Assembly: GCF_964204865.1 (NCBI RefSeq)
Contig: NC_135263.1
Coordinates: 11,453,426-11,517,425 of the forward strand
Source: Styela clava
Taxonomy: Eukaryota > Chordata > Ascidiacea > Stolidobranchia > Styelidae
Length of the DNA: 64,000 nucleotides
Direction: 5' to 3'
Numbering within the stretch: position 1 is the stretch's first letter; every line of letters starts with the position of its first letter. The position numbers were made by a program, and so were the translations under genes. The notes beneath the pieces were generated by a model. That model was not told where the DNA came from. It worked only from the letters and a program-made list of their open reading frames with translations, and searched no databases. Positions 36,501-47,900 of the stretch are shown here, piece after piece.

Positions 36501-39500
36501 TGAAAAACCATCATCTTTTTCTTTATCCAAAATTTAGCACTATATATGGGCCACAGTTGAATGTTAGTTCTTTAATCTGGTCACAGGTCGACCATAGCAC
36601 CGATTCAATCATTTGGTTAAATTTTGCTTTCATAATTTTCTTTTTTCATTATCAGCATTTTATGTTTTAGGGGTTTCTTGCAAACAGCACACAAAAAAGG
36701 TATCCAAATTCGCCAAGTTGAAGCTCCCATACACGAGCAGAGGAATATCAAATCTTCGGAAGAACGTACATTAATGTTGAAATCTTGTGATGTTATTTCA
36801 GAAGTATGTACTTGGATTATGGTTCTGGTGCTGAGATTCTTAACAAATTATAATGTTATATATCAGGTTTCCATTTTATGCAGTTCTTTTGCAGTTTTTT
36901 ATTACAAAAAAAATCTACAAATAATTGGTTGTCCGAAGCCTTGTTCTGAACAAAATGTGAAACATCTAGTATAAGAATGATATTTGATTATAAATTTGAA
37001 CCGCAACCAAACATTTGGTAATGAAATTTGAAGATTTTGAAACATCAGGTATATAAATTTCTGTGTTGCAAAATATGAGGAGATTAATTTCCTATAGTGC
37101 CTATTTCAATTTTTTTTAGTGTTATCAGAGAAATAGTCTGGTATCCTAATACGAATGATAATTAAATATATATTCTGTATGCGTCTTTTTCCATTTGAAT
37201 TTCCTCAAAAAAATGTACATCACCAATTTCTTGTCTTATCTCTTCTAATTGTACTCTGCATAACAGTTTGTTAATATAGATATACATACGGTTTCAGAAT
37301 TCCTTTCCAATTTTCAGGCAATCTCCGATACAATGGCTTATTGCAAGCCAGGTATGAATGAAATTGAATTAAATGCCAGAATAGAGTTTGTTGCCAAGAA
37401 GAATGGGGCTCAAATGCTTGCTTTTCCTCCTGTTGTTGCATCTGGAAACAGGGCAAATACCCTACATTATGTTGACAATGATCAAATAATTGAGGAGGGT
37501 TCATTAGTATTAGTGGATGCAGGTGCTCGTTACCATGGTTATGTTTCAGATGTAACAAGGACATTTCCAATTAATGGAAAGTGAGTTTGTGGCATTGATC
37601 TTAAATTTTAAGAAGACATTGAACTAGCACTTCGTTTCAAACAATAAACCCCTATTATATGAGGGGTAGCTTTGAGTTTAATAAAACCAGACTTTGAGAA
37701 AAATTTAGGAAATCTTGTACCATTGGGATTATGTCCAATAAAAATAATAATCATTATGGGTTGATAATGAGGTCTCTTCAAATGAGCATTGTATCAATTT
37801 TTAGTACCCAGTTGTAAATGTAATAAGAGCTTTAACCACTTAAAAGCAACAAAGCATGTTATATGCGTAGAAACCAGGTCCACCCAATTCATTCCCTTAT
37901 ATGATTACTATATACAAGATTATCATGCAAGCATTTTGCAAAAGGAAGCTTGGTATTCCCACCCTGCTCAAGAATTGCTTGTCTTTGTTTCATTGCTTAA
38001 TCCAGGTGTACGTATTCATAATTTGGTATTATTTAGGTTTGGCTATTTATTCATTGATATTTTCCATCCATTTAAATTTTAACAGCATGTGAGCTTACAG
38101 CGTACATGGGCTTTTTACTTAGTTTTAAATGTATTTTTTAGTTGTAAATCGAATTGTTCATATATGTATATTCTAAATATTATATGTTACTTGCTATAGA
38201 TTTACAGAAGTACAGAGAACATTATATGAAGCAGTACTCAGGGTACAAGAAATATGTATAAGATTATGTACTATTGGTCAATCAATTGATGACATTTATA
38301 ATGTTATGACAATGACTCTCGGGAAGGAATTATACGATACTGGAGTCTTTAAAGAAAAATTGAAACCTACCGAACTAATGCAGGTACGTTTCGTAAACAT
38401 TATTTGGATTTGTCATCTTTTCAATCATTGTCTTTATATGGAACGTTCTGATTATGTGATTGTGATTTGGGAAATATTTTCATGATTCCGTTAGATTATT
38501 ACAAGTTAATAAAATTTTATCACTTATTTTTTGACCATACTACACTTTACAAAATCGTTCTCAATCAATTTTTGACATAATTCAAGTTCAAAGAGAGATG
38601 TTTTCAAGAGTGATACTATTGTTATTTTTCTTTTCTTGAGATTTTTTTTTCTATATTTATGAGGTAAATTTGTCATTTTGCTTTTAAATATTTAGATATT
38701 CTAAATCAAACTAAATCTCGAAATAGATTTCTAGGATATGGACTTTGGAGTTTTGTTTTGAATATATTAATAATCTTCTTTTTTATACATTCTTCAGCAT
38801 GTAAGAGAATTATGTCCTCACCATGTTGGTCACTGGTTAGGTATGGATGTTCATGATACACCGGATATTAATAGATCAATGAAATTCTTACCAGGGATGG
38901 TGATTACCATTGAACCAGGTATTTTATTCAAAGATAAATTTATTGGTTTGTTGGACTAGCATGTATGTAAACACTGCTCTTTCTATCTGTCTTTATGTTC
39001 ATGGAGTCGTATGCATTGACAGCAAGTACACTTTCCGAACATTCGAAACTGTTATATCAAGTAGTTTAAACTGCTTGTGTAAGTCTGACCTTGTCAGTCA
39101 GGCTAGATGTTACAGATTATAATTTATTGTTCAAAAATCTGAATTTCATACATTTAATAGTAAAAAGTTCAATTTAAAATTCTTATATCACAGACAGGTT
39201 TCGAGTCCCACTGCCACAAGCTATATTTTGGCTGATCTTTTGTGGTAGTGGACTAGTGGTCACACCCAAAAACTGACTATGAAGCCAGAGCTGGAGCCAC
39301 AAGCCCACAACGATTACGAACCAACCTCCCAGCCCTGGTTGTGATGTCATAAACAAACTTTTCAATAAAATTTGCTGATTCCTTTTAATAATTGTGTCAT
39401 GTGAGGAGAATTTAGTTTTGTGTAACAATTATTCTCTCACCAGATTTGAAAACATTACTCATGCAACAGAGACCAGTTGGCAAATGATTTACAGATGTAA

Positions 39501-39761
39501 CATCTCTTTTTCATTTAGAATTTGTTCTGTTTTTATAACATGTTAGTTTGCAACATTACCATCTGCTTTGACTGATGTTAACATCATCCTTTCACAGGCT
39601 TATATATTCGAGAAGACAACGAAAAAGTTGATTCAAAATACAGAGGAATAGGAATTAGAATTGAAGACGATATTTTAATCACGGAAGGAGAACCAATTGT
39701 TTTGTCATCTAAATGTCCAAAATCTGTAGAAGATATTGAACGAATTATGGCTAAAGGTTAA
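33532..39761 (+). CDS. XPNPEP3: Xaa-Pro aminopeptidase 3 (mitochondrial)
   Basis: Ten exons: 33532-33664, 33744-33847, 34384-34497, 35167-35314, 36199-36325, 36671-36803, 37318-37580, 38200-38383, 38798-38918 and 39598-39761. Phases agree, giving 496 aa (human 507). The M24B peptidase removes an N-terminal residue from peptides with proline at position 2; in mitochondria it trims proteins after presequence cleavage. The N-terminus ([20 protein letters not shown]) is presequence-like, then comes the family block [12 protein letters not shown]. The N-terminal domain has [20 protein letters not shown] and RDPVKELW. All five metal ligands are present: D320, D331, H414, E441 and E465, plus H421 in DVHD. 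The exon 5 donor is set at 36325, not at the GTAAGG five bases earlier, because only this keeps frame and the conserved HVRG. A hAT MITE lies in intron 4. Confidence 0.95.
35655..36138. mobile_element. hAT MITE in XPNPEP3 intron 4, perfect 8-bp target duplication
   Basis: The left end CAGGGTGGTCCAA and right end TTTGGACCACCCTG are inverted copies. The flanks are identical ATATAAAT (35647-35654 and 36139-36146). 484 bp, no coding capacity. It ends about 50 bp before the exon 5 acceptor. Confidence 0.92.
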
Positions 39762-40712
39762 CTGGATGTGTATGCCATACTGCTTACTCCTCTCTTTCTG
39801 TCTTTGCGTTAGTGGTTCCTCATGTATTGGCTGCAAGAATACTCCAACACTGAAACTACTGTATTGATTGGTTCGAAAAACAATGCATCAAACTTTGCAA
39901 GTGTTGTTCTGTAATATTTTGTCTAACCAAAGACTTCCATAGTAGTTTACAACAATCATCGGCATAAAATTTGTGAATGTATGATGCAAAGACATTTTCA
40001 CTTTTACTTGTGAGTTTAGAGTAAACCTACCATTTCGAGTCTGTGATTGCTACATGGCTCATGATTGTGATTAATCAGTTGCAAATTGATGTATAGTTGT
40101 TTGATACCTTTTTAGGTCCTATTTTGTACTACAATACTTAGGTATCTTGAAACTCTTGTGCATGATCAGTTTGTTTTCAAAATAATTTATACTTTCCACA
40201 AGCTTGGAAATGTGTTTGTTCGATAAATTATTTATCTAGTTATAACCCTTCATTCAGTTTTTATGAGGGGCCGAGATTAAACTAGTAAATGGAGTCTGTT
40301 ATAATGAATTGATTCGTTGTAGTGTTTTGTTGCCAAATTAGCATTGTGGTACCATGCTTTGTCATATTTTTCTTTGATTTTACCTATCTTTCTGCCTAAT
40401 TCCAGTGAATTAAAGTCTAATAATTTTGACAAACAGTTGTGGTCTTTCGTTTTTTTCGGCGCAAGTACAGTTGTTGGGAAAATGCCACGAATTGGGGACT
40501 AACCTCCTATAATGGACAAAATTTAAACAACTTACAACATCACGTAGCAACCAGTTAGGGTCGTTTGAAACAGGTCTGAATAATCCACCTTGAAATATAT
40601 TGGCCTGCTGTGACATTCGCGAAAAGAGCAGATCGTGATTTGTATTATGTCAAAGACTCGAGAAAATATTTATCTCTATTGCTAAAACGCAAATTAGATA
40701 AACCACATCTTG
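39762..40712. other. 3' flank of XPNPEP3, no further gene seen
   Basis: The first part is probably 3' untranslated sequence. A 68-codon minus frame at 40410-40616 has no recognised similarity. The stretch just before 40713 would be the promoter of the candidate gene there. Confidence 0.4.
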
Positions 40713-40891
40713 ATGGAGTTACACAAAGAAGTCTTTCAGAAATCCTCCCCCATCGCCGGCGGGTCGTATGTTGAATGCCGATGTTCTGTCAATTATTCGC
40801 AGCTTGCACGTAAAATTTATGAGCGTCAGGGAAGTTTTGAAGTCGCTTTTTCTCGACTTCCGATTGCAATAAAAAGGAAAGCTAATCAGTG
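40713..40891 (+). CDS. Candidate first exon of an unrecognised gene
   Basis: From ATG 40713 (context TCTTGATGG) a 59-codon frame runs MELHKEVFQKSSPIAGGSYV and on through SQLARKIYERQG to a good donor (CAGTG|GTAGGT). The composition looks like real coding sequence, but I do not recognise the family. It lies between XPNPEP3 and the last exon of the minus-strand carrier. The phase (2) does not join directly to the candidate last exon at 43606 without making a stop, so at least one exon in between is missing if they belong together. Confidence 0.35.
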
Positions 40892-41953
40892 GTAGGTACC
40901 GTATGTTTAATCAATTTTCTGTTGCGGTTTATATAAATTATACATCTTCAATTTTTTTTTCGCAGATTTTGATTTTTAATAACAAAGGTTTTGTAAATTT
41001 CAAAAAATCTGAATGGAGGTTATTGCCGACCATGAAGTGAATTTGTAAAAAGTCAACTCTTTCAACGAGTAGTGCAATCGCGAGAACTTTTTCAGAAGCC
41101 GTTCCGCGAATATCTTGGATCTGTGGAAGCTCCAGACCCATTAGGAATTTTGGCTGTGCTACTGGTACTTAGCCTGAATGGATAGGGTAGTGGGATCATT
41201 TGCACTTAGCGAAGTTGGAGGGGAAAAATACATCTTTTTGAAGTTGGCCATACCTTGTTTGTAAGTACATTAAACGTTTGGACTATTCTCCCAATAGACC
41301 CCTGACCCTGAGTGTATCATGTTTTAGTTCGTTGCTGAGAAAATAGGCCCACTCATTCCAATATCTGTCAAAATAGGAGGCTATTGAAAAAGTGGTTGGA
41401 GTAGGCTACGGCAATAATAAATCTTTAGCTTTATAGGTAAATACAGTATATAGGAAACACCCAATTGTGCAATATAATAATATATTTATAAACATTTCAT
41501 AAGCATAAAAATCAAAAATATTTTGCACCTTATAAGCACAGATAATTTATTATAAGAATAACACAATGTTTATGAAATACTCGCATGCTGCAAATAGTTC
41601 TCAACACAAAAATATGCATAAAAAATAGCACAAAAAGTAAATCAAAACAGCCTTAGTCATTAGACTCTGGGATTGCACATGTCACTAGCACGCTGATAAT
41701 GAGTAGCTAAAGCACAGCAGCACCAGTGTGGAACATTTGTTTTCAGTTCGACTGTATTTACTACCAGTCGACACGCTATCTGTATGGGACAATGGCACGA
41801 CAGTTCGGATACGGAATGTAGGATTCCAGTGACAGCGTCTGCCGGTCTGTTAGTAAAGACGCTGTTGATGTACAAAACAGAGTAGAAAAATTCTTCAATG
41901 CCTTTGCTTTGCATAGTGCACCTTATGACTGTATCAATTTATTTGCGAGCTGA

Positions 41954-44900
41954 TTAACCTCTCATCACACGCACCGACATTTCATATCCGAAAAATAACG
42001 CAGCACTCTGTGGAAACCCACGCAAGGCATTTACACCCAGTCCTCGAAAAAACACCGGCAACCCTTCTTTACGGTACATATTCCATGCGCATTCGAACAC
42101 GCCAGTTTTTCCACCTTGTAGTTGAATTCTAAAAGCAGATGAATAATTAATTTAATCGAGTACTTACGTACGTATTTCAAGGGGATTTCAAACTCTTTTG
42201 ACCGCGGCCAGGTATGACTCAAACTGTGTTGAAACGGGTCGGACAAATATGTTTGTCAATGCATTACAATAAATTCCCAAAAGTTGGGAAATCCATTCAA
42301 ATTATTTAACAATATAAATTCTACATTTCTGAAGTCTTGAATATTGAATTCGATATCGCAGAATAGAGATCAAGAACATAATAGCAAAACAAATACCGTA
42401 TTTGCTCGTTTTGTAGCCCGGGCCAATATTTTTTTAACCAAACGCACTAACCGGGCCCTTATTTAAACACGGGCGCTTGTTATTTTTAGAGTTAAATTAT
42501 ACAAAAAAATATATGAGAAAAACATATATATACATGGAGATAAGATAGATTGTTACAATAATTAATATATTGTCATTTCCATGTCTCAAGTATGATTTGA
42601 ACAAGAATAACAACAATTTTGACTTTTTCTAAGCACCGCAGGTACAAATCCGCAAAAGAAGAAAAGCTTTACGACGCCCTATCAATATTGAAACGACGCA
42701 CTTGGGCGTCGCGACGCCCAGTTTGAGAACCACGGTGTCTGTTATGTAATATGACGCCCAAGGCGTGAGGGTTATCTACCACCGGCGCTTAAAATTCAAC
42801 AGCGCTGTGACAAAAGCGCTTCTTATTTTCATTGTTCCCTACCACTGAAAAATCAGCTTTTACATCGGGCGAGTGTTCAAGCACCGGCCCTCATTTATTT
42901 TTATGTTCTTTTCACACGGGCGGCTATTCAAACGGGCCGAAGATCGGGCGGTAAACCGATCATATACCAGGAGAAACGTACATAGCAACAGTTTCGCCGA
43001 GAACACGCGCCACGACTTCCTTCGCAGAAAACGATGCGTAGCGGTAGAGAATTTTAGCCTATTTTATCACACTTATTTCTAGACAATTTTTGATTACTGC
43101 AATTAAACTACAACTCCTAAGAAGGCGAAATGATAATTGATTTATTTGATTCATACTTAGATTTCCGAATCACGACTGAAAACTAACGAATAGCATTCAA
43201 AATCGCGAAAACGAGGTATTGTTTGAAACCAGAACTGGAAATCTGTCCGAGTGACAAAAGTGTTTGAGCGGTTACGAAAGGGTCTATTATTACGTCAATT
43301 TTTGCATCTTGCTGATTAGCCAATGTTACGAAATGAACAAGGAAGTCGATGCTCGGGGAAACATCCCTTGAAAAAAATTCGCTATTTTTTCGTGTTATTG
43401 TGGACCAGATGAAAAGACGCCACGGACCGGATCTGGCCCGCAGGCCGTAGTTTGGTGACCCCTGATTTCAAATGCAAATGTACAGGAATCGCCAACACGC
43501 CGGTTGTTCTCGAAAACAGATATCGGATTTGATCTTGTGGAACAGTCACGGGTTTCCCCAAATCCGTTAAAATTGCTAGTTACATAAACATGTTTTGTTT
43601 TATTCCATAGACCGTATGCTAAAAGAGATATCAAACGCATGGGCAGCTATGTAACTGATATACAATACATTTCTGTCGACAATCGCATTACGTCACGGAA
43701 AATTCTGAATTTCGTAGGAAAATTACAAAAAAGACCGGAGGAATTTGATTATTGGCAGCATTTTTTCGAAAAGGAATGTACTTCAAAAACTTTCTTTTTC
43801 GCTATTCGAGAGCGCAATTTCTCTCTCGTCTGATCTATAAACAGACTAATGTAGTAATAAAATTCAAGTTGGCATCTTTATTGCCATAATACAATTATAC
43901 GCCATTTTGTTCAAAAGCCTGCGAAACAAATATCGGATATCTATAAATACACAGACATAATGTTAAGCACCATAAAAACGATATAGCGAAGTTCCAAGAA
44001 ATTTTCATCTATATGATATAGTTTTGAACCAACTTACCTGCTTTTTACTGTATCAACTGGATGCATTATACCCCAAGACAAAACACCTGCAAGTCCACCA
44101 GCAAGAATAAGGCCGATTGGTCCTGTCCGTGATTCATTTCTGCTTTTAAAAGCATTACAAAGGATAGTGTATGGGAGAAAGTACACCACGTATCCTGGTA
44201 TATCTCGAATCAACATGGCAGGTCCACCACCTTTATAAAAGCCTCTTAGTCCATCTTTTTTGTATATTTTTAGCAGGCAGTCCATGACCCCTCGGTATTG
44301 TTCAGGCTGATTAGAACGGATAGGTATCAAGTTGGCACTATCTGACGACCTCACCAAAAATGACTCTATTTGCGAGACGATTGGTAGCGGATTAGGCTTT
44401 AGAAATCCTGAAGTAAATAAAATAGATTAGGAAAAATGCATGAAATTTTTTCACAGCCATTGCCCCAAAAAGCACGTTGTGGATTTTGGTGAATATATCA
44501 CAACAACAATGCTGATATGGGGCAGCGGGGGTCTTCTAAGTCTAATAAAGTGTTTTAAATTATGATTTCACGTATTAGTGATTAGTTTTCATGCCCACCC
44601 GTGCCATTTAAAGGTTAATAGATCGGGCTGGTTGCGAATGCTTGAAAGAATTAGGAAATCCGTTTAATAAACAATATAATTTCCTGGCGCCGCCTGTAGT
44701 TTTGTTTGGGCCTGCTTAGTCAATATTATAAACTCTTTGAAAACCGATCAAGTGGAATATCAGTAATCACATGGCGAACATAAATTAGTCCGTAGCCATT
44801 ATGTGCTGAAGTTGATGCCAATTTAATTAGGGCATGAATTGAATAAATTTTCGAGTCGAACTGGAATTATACACAAGTTGTTGTGTGTGCAGTAAAATTG

Positions 44901-47900
44901 ACATTTGCATCTCGGACATTTGATCGTATCTCAATTGGAAAAACAATGCGGAACGATCCATATAAGACAAACAAAGTTGCGTTCGTTATATTTTGATATT
45001 TTTAAATCAAATTTCGTGTATTGGTAATCTACCCAACAATCACAAATAATTATAATATGGCATGACTTTTCTAGTTTTGGAGATTAGTTGACGCACCAAA
45101 AAGGGTCACCGTAGAACCACAATGTGGCCTAGACTTGATTCCGTGATACAAACATTTGAATAATGACATGATACAAAAAATATTCGATTTGACTCTCAAA
45201 AATCTCCATTTATGAAGTTTTTATTTTCAATAAAACCTCATTTTTCAGTTATTCGAGTACACGGAGTTAGTTCTAGATATTTTGCTTGTCAAGAAGAATA
45301 GTTAAGTATCAGAAGATGACGCCTGATGAAGCGATGCAACTTGAGACGTATCCAATTTGAGCTTCATCAGCCATCTCGAAAATCCAAGCCCATATCGTAA
45401 TTTTAAATAAAATCATTTTCCAATAAAGAGAATTGTTATTTGGCATTTTGACTTGCTAATAATTTGACTTTGACATTTTTCGAGGTTATTATATATAGAC
45501 TAATTTTAACTTTCAGCCCTGAAATATATTTAAATTGAAAATCAATACTATTTAAAATTATTACGAGCATTGATTGCGAAAAAAAACAATTGAAGCAAGA
45601 GAAAATTAAATTTCATACATTTTAATAAAAAAAATAAGATTACATGGAATAAAATAACAAAGGTTTAATCTTATACAACCTATATACCTCCGATACTCAC
45701 CTCCCAACGAAAGGCGAGGAATGCCTTGAATTGGTTTAACGTTTTATTTCCATGGGCTGACGTGGCGCGGCCAGCCAAACTAAAGATAAAAATTCACGTG
45801 AAACTAAACAGGGAAAACTTACTGCATTAAAGTTCTTTCATTTAAAAGAATATCATTGCAAGAATTCCGTTATTTAAAGTCTGAGATTTTTTAGACTTTT
45901 CCAAGCACAAAACAAAATATGCGTTTATATCCGAAAATGTACTTTAGGGCTTACAGAAATAAATACCCAATGATTTGAAATTGTATGAAATTATATTTTT
46001 GAATTGAATTAAATACCGCCTATTCGATATTTTTATAGTAAATTAGGTGATGAATGAATTATAAAATTAGTTATGATCACGATACAAAAATTTGAGAATG
46101 TGCGATTATTTCAGGACCTAGAACGACAACTATTAGCGAACCCAATTTTTTGATTTGCCTTGGTCTATATTTGTAAGACTGGGAAATTTAAGCTTAAATT
46201 GGGGCCAAATTCCAGGCTGCAAAAAGTTACAAGCTCATTCCCCGTCCTCATTGAAATGAAAACCCCATCATAATATTTCATAGTTTTCGGATATACAAAG
46301 TATTATTTTGGGATTAGGGGTAATTTAGTGAATTTCTTCGCAAATACCAAAATTAAAACCCTTAATGAAGTCATAGTTAATTTTATCGAATATAAAAATC
46401 ATTTTTTATCTGGTCGTGTCACTTTGTACAGGAAAATGAGACAGGAACAAAATTTTGGATGACACGATGTACATGAATATTTGATGGATAACGATCGATA
46501 TACAAATGAAATATATAACTGAAAAAAGATATAAAACCTGCATGGCACACAAACAGAAATACTTTGCCGATGAGTGAAAATTCGCATGGTGAAAATGCCG
46601 GAAGTTTGCATCCTTGAAATATTCTAATAAAGCAACAATGAATAATTGTATTCGATTGACAATTGGAAAAGAGCGCTCCCGAAGTATGTGCACCATAATG
46701 ACGCACAACCTGAACTTTAATCTGGTACACATACTAAGTTAAAGTTGTGCGCCATCTTGGTGCACATACTTCGGGAACTCCGAAAAAAAGTCATTTGGTT
46801 TAATTTCGGGAATTGAAAAACCTTTTTTCAATTTATTTCAGCTTCAATTTTTGTGATATAATTGAAATGCAAATCAAATCATTGTCATTTTCAAACATTT
46901 GTTGAGATTTAGCAACTGTCCTATTATTGGAAAATTATCAATCACATGTGAAGAATCATAGTATTATGTTTACCTCTTTTTTCCACTTTCCTCGTCACAT
47001 TGGTTTTTACATCATTGAGTCGTATGGGTTCGACAGATCCTGTTTGTGTTTGTAAACGAATTTTGACCAGATCAACAGGTGCTCCAATTGACACCGACAC
47101 TGCCCCTGCTATCATTGACGCGAACGTGATATCTGAATACCTAGCTTGGTGGTTCGCATCATTGTACCGCCACTGGCATATTAACTTCGTAGTATTGCTG
47201 TAAAAATGTATTTTTGTGAGATCGTGCCGCTGAATTTAACAGAATGTCTGTGCTCAGGATGGAACATAAATTCTAAATTAGAAAATGGCCTATTGACACG
47301 AGTTCTGCCACTAAATATATGAGATATCGTAGGAAACTCAATATTAACAAGGTCATTCATTCTTTTCATTGCTTAATTACTATGAAATCAAATATAATTA
47401 CGGTAATAGTGTTGTATGTGAAGACACAAACATAGTTATGAAACAATGCCGTCCTCACCTAATGCTTGCAATGAGAAACGCTTATCAAACGAAGAGATTA
47501 CTGATTTTGACTCATTTAACAAAATCTTGTGACGTTTGATGGGTGGTTCCAAACAGATATTATATATTATGACCTCCTGTCCTTTTATGTAATATGTCAT
47601 AATACGGAGCTAAAGTATAATATGATTAAACGCTATTAATCATCTTCTAAATATTATTTTTGAGTAATTAATTACGTCATAAAAATATGGTTGCTGTCAT
47701 CTGTTGCTACACAGTGAACTATGACTGAATTAAAAAACAACTATTACTTTTAAACGCAAGTTTACCTGTATACTCCGAATACTAACGCGTTGTACCCAGC
47801 TACAGACAATAATGGAAAGGACATTCCTTTGAAAAATCCCTTTGGTCCTTCTTTATGCATAATTTTGATGCAACAATCAATTGTCCCCTTGTAGGCGTTT

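Noticed and set aside
36350-36670. 106-codon plus-strand frame between XPNPEP3 exons 5 and 6
   Set aside because: It is intronic; the conserved protein jumps from 36325 to 36671, and this stretch has no counterpart in the family.
39195-39215. GGTTTCGAGTCCC, similar to a tRNA B box
   Set aside because: No A box at the right distance upstream and no cloverleaf could be drawn, so no tRNA or clear tRNA-derived SINE is called.
46399-46732. Three overlapping minus-strand frames of 70-108 codons
   Set aside because: They overlap one another in all three frames and run into the 100-bp MITE; no domain and no splice context.
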